From: Atopobium sp. UBA2090
Lineage (GTDB): Bacteria > Actinomycetota > Coriobacteriia > Coriobacteriales > Atopobiaceae
Assembly: GCA_002331575.1 (NCBI GenBank)
Contig: DCZG01000101.1
Location: 3,339-12,144, forward strand
Length of the DNA: 8,806 bases
Direction: 5' to 3'
A program made the translations under genes and the position numbers. The notes beneath the pieces are model-generated. The model worked only from the letters and a program-made list of their open reading frames with translations. It was not told the origin of the DNA and searched no databases. Shown piece by piece: positions 1-5,551 of the stretch (position 1 is its first letter; each line of letters starts with the position of its first letter).

Positions 1-874
1 GCGGGTTGACCGAGAATCCGCACGCACCGAGCCAGTCGAGAAACGCACGCTGGGTGGAGACCGTGAGGGGACCCTCGTCAGCCACCGCGTAGATGAACGT
101 CTCGAGGTCGCGGTGGGCGGTGACCTTGGGGTCCTTCTGGCGGAGCGACCCTGCGGCAGCGTTCCGGGGATTGGCGAAGGCCTGCTCGCCCGCGGCATCA
201 CGCTCCTCGTTCAGGCGGACGAAGCTGTGCTTGGGCATGTACACCTCGCCGCGCACCTCGATGGAGTGCCCGAATCCGCCGTCGGCCACGCGCGTCAGGC
301 CGGCGCGTCCAAGCTTGGTCGGGATGTCGTGAATCGTGAGAGCGTTCTGGGTCACGTCCTCGCCCACCGTGCCGTCGCCGCGTGTCGCCGCGCGGACGAG
401 AATGCCGTCGCGATAGGTGAGCGCGATGCCTAGCCCGTCAATCTTGAGCTCGCAAGTGTAGGCCATGGGACTCTCGTCGGTGGCGCCGAGGGCCTCGTCG
501 GTCCTGGTGAGCCACTCGTCGAGCTCCTCGAGGTCCATGGCGTCGTCGATGGAGTACATGCGCTCGGCATGGCGGACCTCGGCGAACTGTTCCGAGACGT
601 AGCCGCCGACGCGCTGGGTGTAGCTCTCGGGCGTCACGAGCTCAGGGTGACGGTCCTCGATGCCCTTCAGCTCGACGAGGTACCTATCAAACTGCGCGTC
701 GCTCATCTCGGGGTCATCGAGCGCGTAGTAGGCATAGGCGGCATGAGCGAGGATGCGGTTGAGCTCAGCCGCCCGCTCCGCGGGGGTCTGGTGACCTCCC
801 GCAGTCATCTTCACGTCCTCGTCGATGGCGTCGCCAAAGAGGGAACCCTGGGCGCCGCTCGTCTCGTCTGCCAT
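1..874 (-). CDS. ligA: NAD-dependent DNA ligase LigA, amino-terminal part (cut by window edge)
   Basis: LigA seals nicks in duplex DNA using NAD+ (replication and repair, cytoplasm). The 291 visible residues cover domain Ia (about 30-100) and most of the adenylation domain. The catalytic lysine motif KIDG has its nucleophile at K144, followed by the conserved ATRGDG (163-168) and GED (171-173). VRGEVYMP lies at 207-214 and NPRNAAAGSLRQ at 235-246. All of these are hallmark LigA motifs. In the NMN-binding motif of domain Ia (Y49, Y50, D59, F62, D63), the positions that are His and the second Tyr in E. coli LigA are Tyr and Phe. The start at 874 is preferred over an in-frame ATG at 880: the Shine-Dalgarno GAAAGGG (881-887) abuts 880 but lies six bases from 874. 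K144 falls about 29 residues later than in E. coli, so there is a short amino extension. The OB-fold, zinc finger, HhH and BRCT domains would lie outside the window. The gene lies 81 bases after the Nudix stop and may be co-transcribed with it. Confidence 0.95.
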   Translation of the reverse strand, partial: MADETSGAQGSLFGDAIDEDVKMTAGGHQTPAERAAELNRILAHAAYAYYALDDPEMSDAQFDRYLVELKGIEDRHPELVTPESYTQRVGGYVSEQFAEVRHAERMYSIDDAMDLEELDEWLTRTDEALGATDESPMAYTCELKIDGLGIALTYRDGILVRAATRGDGTVGEDVTQNALTIHDIPTKLGRAGLTRVADGGFGHSIEVRGEVYMPKHSFVRLNEERDAAGEQAFANPRNAAAGSLRQKDPKVTAHRDLETFIYAVADEGPLTVSTQRAFLDWLGACGFSVNP

Positions 875-880
875 GCGCAT

Positions 881-915
881 CCCTTTCGTGCCGGTGACGT
901 TCTCGTCAGAAAGGG
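881..915 (-). promoter_or_regulatory. possible leader hairpin hiding the ligA ribosome binding site
   Basis: On the minus strand, CCCTTTC (909-915) is perfectly complementary to GAAAGGG (881-887), which is the ligA Shine-Dalgarno sequence. Directly inside this pairing, TGACG (904-908) and CGTCA (895-899) form a second perfect stem closed by a four-base AGAA loop. Seven unpaired bases (888-894) bulge on the 3' side only. The folded leader would hide the ribosome binding site. The pairing is seen in the sequence; a regulatory role is inference, and short matches of this kind can arise by chance. Confidence 0.35.
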
Positions 916-955
916 TACCTCAACCTAGTGGCAACAACGTGTGTCGGCAGCGCGC

Positions 956-1456
956 CTACTCCCCGACGCCCAAATGCAGGCGCACGAAGCGCTGCGCGAG
1001 CGACCCCGGTCGCATGGCATCGACGACCTCGTCCACGGCGACCCAGCGAGCGGTGTCGACCTCCCCGGGATTGAGCCTCAGCTCATCGAGGGTCGCGCGA
1101 CAGGTGAAGTTCACCATGAGCGTGTCGGAGGGCTCGTAGAACTCGCTCGCGTTGAAGCGCACGTCGCGAACCGCGAGTCCCGTCTCCTCGCGCACCTCGC
1201 GGACGACCGTGGACACGAGGTCCTCGCCACGAGCGACATATCCCGCCACGAGGATGCCCCTCTTGCCGTACTGGTCGATGACGAGCACCCGCCTGCCGTC
1301 CGGGTGGTACACGATCACGCTCACGGCGCAGGAGAAACGGGGGTAGCGCCACGCCCCGCAGACGGGGCACCAGGGCTCCTGCCCGTCCTCGCGCTGGTCG
1401 CGCATCACGAGTCGCGTACCGCACACATGGCAGTACCTGGGGTTCGCATCGCCCAT
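956..1456 (-). CDS. Nudix hydrolase with zinc ribbon (NudC-like)
   Basis: A 166-residue Nudix pyrophosphohydrolase, expected to cleave a nucleoside diphosphate linked to another group (NAD(H), ADP-ribose or a similar metabolite) with Mg2+. The full Nudix box lies at residues 72-94: G72, E78, then R86-E87-V88-R89-E90-E91-T92-G93-L94. A zinc ribbon precedes it (C9-x2-C12 and C30-x2-C33), as in NudC/NADH pyrophosphatases. The SQPWPFP signature that follows the box in NudC is not present; the aligned stretch begins SEFYEPSDTLM (104-114). Substrate is therefore uncertain. The start at 1456 is chosen because GGGAGG (1461-1466) lies four bases upstream; a longer frame from a TTG at 1492 has no such site and would run through a hairpin. 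The gene lies between the ROK kinase and ligA on the same strand. It could be a NAD-salvage or housekeeping enzyme, but nothing visible fixes its role. Confidence 0.9.
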   Translation of the reverse strand: MGDANPRYCHVCGTRLVMRDQREDGQEPWCPVCGAWRYPRFSCAVSVIVYHPDGRRVLVIDQYGKRGILVAGYVARGEDLVSTVVREVREETGLAVRDVRFNASEFYEPSDTLMVNFTCRATLDELRLNPGEVDTARWVAVDEVVDAMRPGSLAQRFVRLHLGVGE

Positions 1457-1475
1457 GAGTCCTCCCGAAAAGAGT

Positions 1476-1507
1476 GCGCGGCGGCCGGGCAATCCCGGTC
1501 GCCGCGC
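1476..1507 (-). terminator. probable intrinsic terminator after the ROK kinase gene
   Basis: A 14-base-pair, very GC-rich inverted repeat (arms 1494-1507 and 1476-1489) with an ATTG loop (1490-1493) and one mismatch on the minus strand. It is followed on that strand by ACTCTTTTCG, a modest U-rich tail (1466-1475). It begins 19 bases after the ROK stop codon. The 3' end of the tail runs straight into the Nudix Shine-Dalgarno sequence, so there is no room for a separate Nudix promoter downstream of it. It may end ROK transcription, or act as a partial terminator within a longer transcript. Confidence 0.65.
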
Positions 1508-1526
1508 GGCCGACCTTTGATGGCTT

Positions 1527-2405
1527 CTAGGCGATGAGAGCCCTGCGGCCGAGCTCGATGCAGCCGAGCACGCCCTGGTCGCCCTTGCAGCCGGCCTCGA
1601 CGATGTAGCTGTCGATGTTGGCGAGCTCCTTCGTGACGAGATAGCCGTTGAGGTACTCCAGCGTCTTCTGGCGAATCATCGGGAAGAGCTGGGTCTGCTT
1701 CATGACCCCGCCGCCGAGGATGATCATCTGCGGCGAGTAGCACACGACGTAGTTCTCCATGCCCTTGGCGATGTAGGTGCTCTCGAGGTCCCAGACCTCG
1801 GGGCGATCGGCGAGCTCGAATGCCTTGGCGCCCCAGCGATGCTCGATTGAGGGGCCGGCAGCGAGGCCCTCGAAGCAGTTGGGGTGATACGGGCAGACCG
1901 AGTTGCCCTCGTCCCCGGGCTCCACCGGGAGGAGGATGTGGCCTGCCTCGGCGTGCAGCATGCCGTGAAGCAGCTGGCCGCCGACCATCACGCCCGCGCC
2001 GATGCCGGTGCCGATGGTGACGTAGACCACGTTGTCGAGGCCGCGCGCGGCACCGTAGGTGACCTCGCCCAAGCACGCGACGTTGACGTCGGTGTCATAT
2101 CCCATGGGGATGTCGAGCGACTTGAACGCGCCGAGAAGGTCGAAGTGCTTCCAGGCCGTCTTGGGCGTCTCGAGAATCCAGCCGTAGTCCGGCGACGCGG
2201 GGTTCACGCCCGTGGGCCCAAACGCGCCGATGCCGAGGGCGTCGACCTTGCGAGCGGCGAACCAGTCGACCATCTTGTCGACGCAGTCCGCGGGTCCCTG
2301 AGTCGGTATCTCCGTGCGCTCCTCGATGGTACCGTCAGCGGTACCCACCGAGAGGACCATCTTAGTGCCGCCGGCCTCCAGCGCGCCGATCCTGGCCTCG
2401 CTCAT
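1527..2405 (-). CDS. ROK-family sugar kinase, probable fructokinase
   Basis: Cytoplasmic ATP-dependent hexose kinase of the ROK family, 292 residues, the usual length. The amino end has the phosphate-binding EAGGTK (10-15). D106 in YDTDVNVACLGE is the expected catalytic base. GTGIGAG (132-138) is the second nucleotide-binding loop, and EAGH (153-156) contacts sugar and metal. The structural zinc site is complete: H156, C171, H174, C177 (CPYHPNC at 171-177). This pattern, with GLAAGP after it, matches the fructokinase branch typified by Bacillus YdhR/GmuE, so fructose is the likely substrate; mannose or another hexose is possible. Several starts overlap here (TTG 2423, ATG 2414, 2411, 2405). 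ATG 2405 is preferred because GAGAGGA (2415-2421) lies nine bases upstream; the others overlap or crowd that site. The gap of 105 bases to copA contains no convincing promoter or terminator. No transporter or catabolic partner is visible. Confidence 0.92.
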   Translation of the reverse strand: MSEARIGALEAGGTKMVLSVGTADGTIEERTEIPTQGPADCVDKMVDWFAARKVDALGIGAFGPTGVNPASPDYGWILETPKTAWKHFDLLGAFKSLDIPMGYDTDVNVACLGEVTYGAARGLDNVVYVTIGTGIGAGVMVGGQLLHGMLHAEAGHILLPVEPGDEGNSVCPYHPNCFEGLAAGPSIEHRWGAKAFELADRPEVWDLESTYIAKGMENYVVCYSPQMIILGGGVMKQTQLFPMIRQKTLEYLNGYLVTKELANIDSYIVEAGCKGDQGVLGCIELGRRALIA

Positions 2406-2510
2406 ATGCATCATTCCTCTCAATCACGACGAAATGCGGGCGAGAACATCGTAGATGACGTGACCGCTTCCCGTTCGCAGACATTCCGCATACGCACGCT
2501 ATACCGCCTT

Positions 2511-2720
2511 CTACGCGATGGAAGCCTTGTAGCCCGCGTCCTCGACGGCATGGACGAGCTTGTCGTCCGAGACGAACGGTCCGGCGTCGAGCGTCGCCTT
2601 GCCCTCATCGAGCGAGACCTGGACGTTACTCACGCCCTTCACGCCTTCGAGCGCCTTCGTCACGTGGGCGACGCAGTGCTCGCACATCATGCCTTCGATG
2701 TTCAGGGTCTTGGTGGTCAT
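2511..2720 (-). CDS. copZ: possible separately translated CopZ copper chaperone (internal start within copA)
   Basis: The last 69 codons of copA form a complete heavy-metal-associated domain that starts with methionine (M790 of CopA) and ends at the shared stop codon. It has the Cu(I) motif MMCEHC (C13 and C16 of the short product) and the full beta-alpha-beta-beta-alpha-beta length; free CopZ chaperones are about 68-70 residues. AGAAGGG lies seven bases before this ATG, a good initiation context that a fused domain does not need. Internal initiation would give a free soluble chaperone that passes Cu(I) to CopA, as separate CopZ proteins do in other bacteria. What is seen is the domain, the methionine and the ribosome binding site; separate translation is inference. 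It may instead be only a fused domain with a relic start. Confidence 0.42.
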   Translation of the reverse strand: MTTKTLNIEGMMCEHCVAHVTKALEGVKGVSNVQVSLDEGKATLDAGPFVSDDKLVHAVEDAGYKASIA

Positions 2721-5087
2721 GGTGCATCCCTTCTCTTCTGCCTCCTCAGAGGCACTGCTGATTGGTCCCCCGACTGGGAACGGTACCTCCTTGCGACGCA
2801 TGCTCGGCTTCCACGAGAAGAGCCTGAGCGCGTTGCTCACGACGAACACCGACGAGAAGCCCATGGCGGCCGCGGCGATCATGGGGTTGAGCGTGATTCC
2901 GAGCGGCGAGAGCACGCCCATGGCGACGGGAATGCAGATCGCGTTGTAGAAGAGCGCCCAGAAGAGGTTCTGGCGGATGTCGCGCATGGTGGCGCGAGAC
3001 AGCTCGATGGCGGTTGCCACGTCGAGCGGGTCGGATCGCACGAGCACGACATCAGCCGAGTCGATCGCGATGTCGGTGCCCGCCCCGATGGCGATGCCGA
3101 CGTCCGCCCTCGCGAGTGCGGGCGCATCGTTGATGCCATCCCCAACCATGGCGACCTTTGACCCCGACGCCTGGAGGTCGCGAATCTTGCGTTCCTTCTG
3201 GTCGGGAAGCACGCCTGCGACGACCTCGTCGACACCAACCCGTCTGGCGATGACCTCGGCCGTCCTCTCCTGATCGCCCGTGAGGAGGACCGTGCGCACG
3301 CCCATGCCGCGGAGTCGTGCGATCGCGTCCGCCGAAGTCTCCTTCACGGCATCCGAGACGGCGACCACGCCGAGGAGACGCCCGTCGTACGAGAAATACA
3401 CGGGCGTCTTGGCCTGTGACGCGAGAGCATCGGCCTTGCCGGCGTACGTGCCAAGCCCCACGCCGCGGTCCTCCATGAGCCGTGCGTTGCCAGCAAGCAC
3501 GGGATGCCCGTCCACGGTGGCGGCGAGTCCGCCGCCCGGCACCTGTTCGAAGTCGTCGACGGACGAAGACACTCCACCGCCAGTACTCTCGTCCGCATGG
3601 GCGCAGATCGCCTCGGCGAGCGGATGCTCGCTCCTTCGCTCGATGGCAGCAGCGACGCGCAGGAGCTCCTCCCCAGTGACGCCCTCGACGGGCAGGACGT
3701 CGGTCACGCTCGGCTTGCCCTCGGTGATGGTTCCGGTCTTGTCGAGGACCACGACGTGCACGTCGCCGGCGGTCTCGAGGGCTTCGGCGCTCTTGATGAG
3801 GATGCCGGCCTTGGCGCCGCGCTCCGTGCCCACCATGACTGCCGTGGGCGTTGCGAGCCCGAGCGCGCAGGGGCAGGAGATCACGAGCACCGACACGGCA
3901 TGGTTCATGGCGACGGCAAGGTCGCCCTGACCGGGAAGCAGGAGCCAGAGGACGAAGGTGATTGCCGCGAGGGCGAGGACGACGGGAACGAAGACGCCGG
4001 CGATGCGGTCGGCCTGACGCTCGATGGGCGCCTTGGTGCTCGTGGCCTCGTCGACGAGGCGGATGATGCCGGAGAGCGTGGTGTCGTCACCCACGGCGGC
4101 AGCACGGAACGTGAGCCAGCCTCGCCGCGAGACGGTGGCGCCCGTCACGCGATCGCCGACGACCTTCTCCACGGGAAGCGGCTCCCCCGTGATGGCGGAC
4201 TCGTCGATGGCGGCGCTCCCCTCGACCACGACGCCGTCGACCGGGACCGACTCGCCGGCGCGGACGACGAGCAGGTCGCCGACCACGACGTCCTCGGTCG
4301 GGACGCGGACCTCCTCGCCGTCGCGCAGGACGGTCGCTGTCTTTGGAGCGAGGTCGAGAAGCGCGGAGATGGCGCTCGTGGTCTTGCCCTTCGCCCTCGC
4401 CTCGAAGTACTTGCCCAGCGTGATGAGCACGAGGATCGTGCCTGCCGAGTCGAAGTACAGGTGCTCCATGGCCGCATGAGCCGCCGTCATGTCCATCGCC
4501 CCGTAGGCGAAGGCCATCTGGTAGGTGCCCACGAGGCTGAAGGCGTAGCTCGCGGCGGAGCCTATGGCGATGAGCGAGTCCATGTTGGGCGAGAGGTGTG
4601 TGAGCGTCTTGAATCCCGTCACGAAGTAATGCCTGTTCACGAAGATGACCGCGGTGGCGAGAAGAAGCTGGGTGATGGCGCTCGCCATCATGCCCCCCAT
4701 CCCCGCGAACGCCGGAATCTCCGGCCAGCCGAGCATGGGGCCCATGGCGAGGTAGAAGAGGGGGATCCCCAGGACGAGCGACCAGACGAGCTGGTCGCGC
4801 TTCTCCTTGACCGCCTTCTGCGTTCCGATCCGCGGGTCGACGAGGCTCGTCTCCCTCGTCCCTCCCGCCGAGCGCGGGGCTCTCGGCGCTGCACCGTAGC
4901 CGGCTCTCTCGACGGCGGACACGACGGCGTCCAGGGTCTCGGGACGACCGTCGTACTCGAGATCCATCGTGTTCTTGAGGAGGTTGACGTTCGCGGCGTC
5001 CACTCCCCCCACCTCCGAGGCCGACCTCTGCACGCGGGCCTCACACGCGGCACAGGTCATACCGGAAATATCAAGCGTTTCCTTCAT
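2511..5087 (-). CDS. copA: Cu(I)-exporting P1B-1 ATPase CopA with carboxyl-terminal CopZ-like domain
   Basis: Membrane pump that uses ATP to export Cu(I), 858 residues. The order is: amino HMA domain (1-68, MTCAAC, C12/C15); four helices between about 100 and 230; actuator domain with TGEP (300-303); helices 5-6 with the copper motif CPC (405-407); phosphorylation site DKTGT (D449); SEHP (H488-P489) of the nucleotide-binding domain; hinge GDGIND (649-654); helices 7-8 with Y714-N715 and M742-x2-S745-S746. CPC, YN and MxxSS together mark the Cu(I) subgroup. The loop between helices 3 and 4 is rich in Met and His. After the last helix come a hydrophilic linker (about 758-789) and a second HMA domain (790-858, MMCEHC, C802/C805). 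Second HMA domains at the carboxyl end occur in some Gram-positive CopA proteins. The start at 5087 has GGAGGT eight bases upstream. It follows csoR by 37 bases, so they form one operon. Confidence 0.97.
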   Translation of the reverse strand: MKETLDISGMTCAACEARVQRSASEVGGVDAANVNLLKNTMDLEYDGRPETLDAVVSAVERAGYGAAPRAPRSAGGTRETSLVDPRIGTQKAVKEKRDQLVWSLVLGIPLFYLAMGPMLGWPEIPAFAGMGGMMASAITQLLLATAVIFVNRHYFVTGFKTLTHLSPNMDSLIAIGSAASYAFSLVGTYQMAFAYGAMDMTAAHAAMEHLYFDSAGTILVLITLGKYFEARAKGKTTSAISALLDLAPKTATVLRDGEEVRVPTEDVVVGDLLVVRAGESVPVDGVVVEGSAAIDESAITGEPLPVEKVVGDRVTGATVSRRGWLTFRAAAVGDDTTLSGIIRLVDEATSTKAPIERQADRIAGVFVPVVLALAAITFVLWLLLPGQGDLAVAMNHAVSVLVISCPCALGLATPTAVMVGTERGAKAGILIKSAEALETAGDVHVVVLDKTGTITEGKPSVTDVLPVEGVTGEELLRVAAAIERRSEHPLAEAICAHADESTGGGVSSSVDDFEQVPGGGLAATVDGHPVLAGNARLMEDRGVGLGTYAGKADALASQAKTPVYFSYDGRLLGVVAVSDAVKETSADAIARLRGMGVRTVLLTGDQERTAEVIARRVGVDEVVAGVLPDQKERKIRDLQASGSKVAMVGDGINDAPALARADVGIAIGAGTDIAIDSADVVLVRSDPLDVATAIELSRATMRDIRQNLFWALFYNAICIPVAMGVLSPLGITLNPMIAAAAMGFSSVFVVSNALRLFSWKPSMRRKEVPFPVGGPISSASEEAEEKGCTMTTKTLNIEGMMCEHCVAHVTKALEGVKGVSNVQVSLDEGKATLDAGPFVSDDKLVHAVEDAGYKASIA
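2728..2734 (-). promoter_or_regulatory. internal Shine-Dalgarno sequence for the CopZ-like domain
   Basis: AGAAGGG on the minus strand, seven bases before the ATG at 2720-2718 and inside the copA frame. A stronger GAGGAGG (2741-2747) lies a further six bases upstream, too far from the ATG to act at normal spacing, though it might help load ribosomes. Both fall in the low-complexity linker between the last membrane helix and the second HMA domain. Confidence 0.42.
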
Positions 5088-5124
5088 CGTGGCGCACCTC
5101 CTCTCGGCAGTTTGGACGACGTCG

Positions 5125-5421
5125 TCACGAGAACTTCTTGAGAAGCTGCATGACCTCGTCGACGACCTCGGTGTCTCCCGCCTGGATGCGCTCGACGACG
5201 CAGGTCTCGAGATGGTCCTGCATGACCTCGCGAGAGATGGCCTTCACGGCGCTCTCCACGGCCGCGAGCTGGGTCAGCACGTCCGCGCAGTAGCGATCCT
5301 CGTCGACCATCTGCTTGATGCCGTTGAGCTGTCCGACGGCACGGTTGATGCGACAGGTGACGTCTCGTTTGAGCTCGTCGGACCGAGGCGTGTGCTTCTT
5401 CTTCGCGCAGCAGTCGGGCAT
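5125..5421 (-). CDS. csoR: copper-sensing repressor CsoR
   Basis: All-helical DNA-binding repressor of the CsoR/RcnR family, 98 residues. Members bind operator DNA as tetramers without Cu(I) and let go when Cu(I) binds. The copper ligands of the CsoR subgroup are present as C45, H70 and C74 (C in helix 2, then H-x3-C), preceded by Y44 as in other CsoR proteins. This separates it from the nickel/cobalt RcnR type and the two-cysteine persulfide CstR type. The conserved opening helix with RINRAVGQLNGI (24-35) is intact. An additional C4-C5 pair sits in the flexible amino tail. The start at 5421 has AAAGG six bases upstream. It is the first gene of the operon with copA, and its own promoter carries two operator-like palindromes, so it should repress itself and copA and be induced by copper. 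Confidence 0.95.
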   Translation of the reverse strand: MPDCCAKKKHTPRSDELKRDVTCRINRAVGQLNGIKQMVDEDRYCADVLTQLAAVESAVKAISREVMQDHLETCVVERIQAGDTEVVDEVMQLLKKFS

Positions 5422-5440
5422 GGTCTCCCTTTCTCGAAGT

Positions 5441-5455
5441 TACCCCCCAGGGGTA
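5441..5455. promoter_or_regulatory. second CsoR-like operator in the csoR leader
   Basis: Palindrome TACCCC-3-GGGGTA, 15 bases long, the same overall length as the TACCC...GGGTA core of operator 1. Its centre lies 34 bases downstream of the first centre, inside the transcribed leader (about +8 to +22). It could be a second repressor site, or a short 6-bp RNA hairpin just upstream of the csoR ribosome binding site. Confidence 0.65.
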
Positions 5456-5468
5456 TCTGTCATTGACG

Positions 5469-5497
5469 ACAGTATACCCTTAGGGGGTATGTGTCAA
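5469..5497 (-). promoter_or_regulatory. sigma-70-type promoter of the csoR-copA operon
   Basis: On the minus strand there is a perfect -35 box TTGACA (5492-5497), a spacer of exactly 17 bases (5475-5491) and a -10 box TACTGT (5469-5474). TATACT, two bases further upstream, is an alternative -10 with a 15-base spacer. Transcription would begin near 5462, giving a leader of about 40 bases before csoR. Most of the spacer is filled by a copper-box palindrome, so repressor and RNA polymerase would compete for the same DNA. Confidence 0.85.
5474..5490. promoter_or_regulatory. CsoR operator 1 (within the promoter spacer)
   Basis: Perfect palindrome ATACCC-5-GGGTAT (17 bases), matching the GC-rich core TACCC...GGGTA typical of CsoR operators. 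It spans the -35/-10 spacer and touches the -10 box, the expected place for repression. Operator identity is inferred from the pattern, the position and the adjacent csoR gene. Confidence 0.85.
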
Positions 5498-5551
5498 CCA
5501 GGGACACGCACGAGCCGCCTGCCGAGCAAGCGCGCGGCGAAGACCGGACGG

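Noticed and set aside
1457..1492. Longer Nudix start at TTG 1492
   Set aside because: It would put the hairpin inside the coding region, lacks a ribosome binding site, and the extra 12 residues match nothing; ATG 1456 has GGGAGG.
2406..2510. TACGAT as a possible -10 box for the ROK gene
   Set aside because: No acceptable -35 box lies 15-19 bases upstream, so a promoter cannot be supported.
1884..3161. 425-residue plus-strand open reading frame across the ROK and copA genes
   Set aside because: It crosses two real genes and their gap, shows no recognisable domain and has the composition of an antisense shadow.
3504..5141. 545-residue plus-strand open reading frame antisense to copA and csoR
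   Set aside because: Shadow of GC-rich codon use on the opposite strand. Its product is rich in Arg, Asp, Gly, His and Glu with no domain, and the minus-strand gene has complete catalytic motifs.
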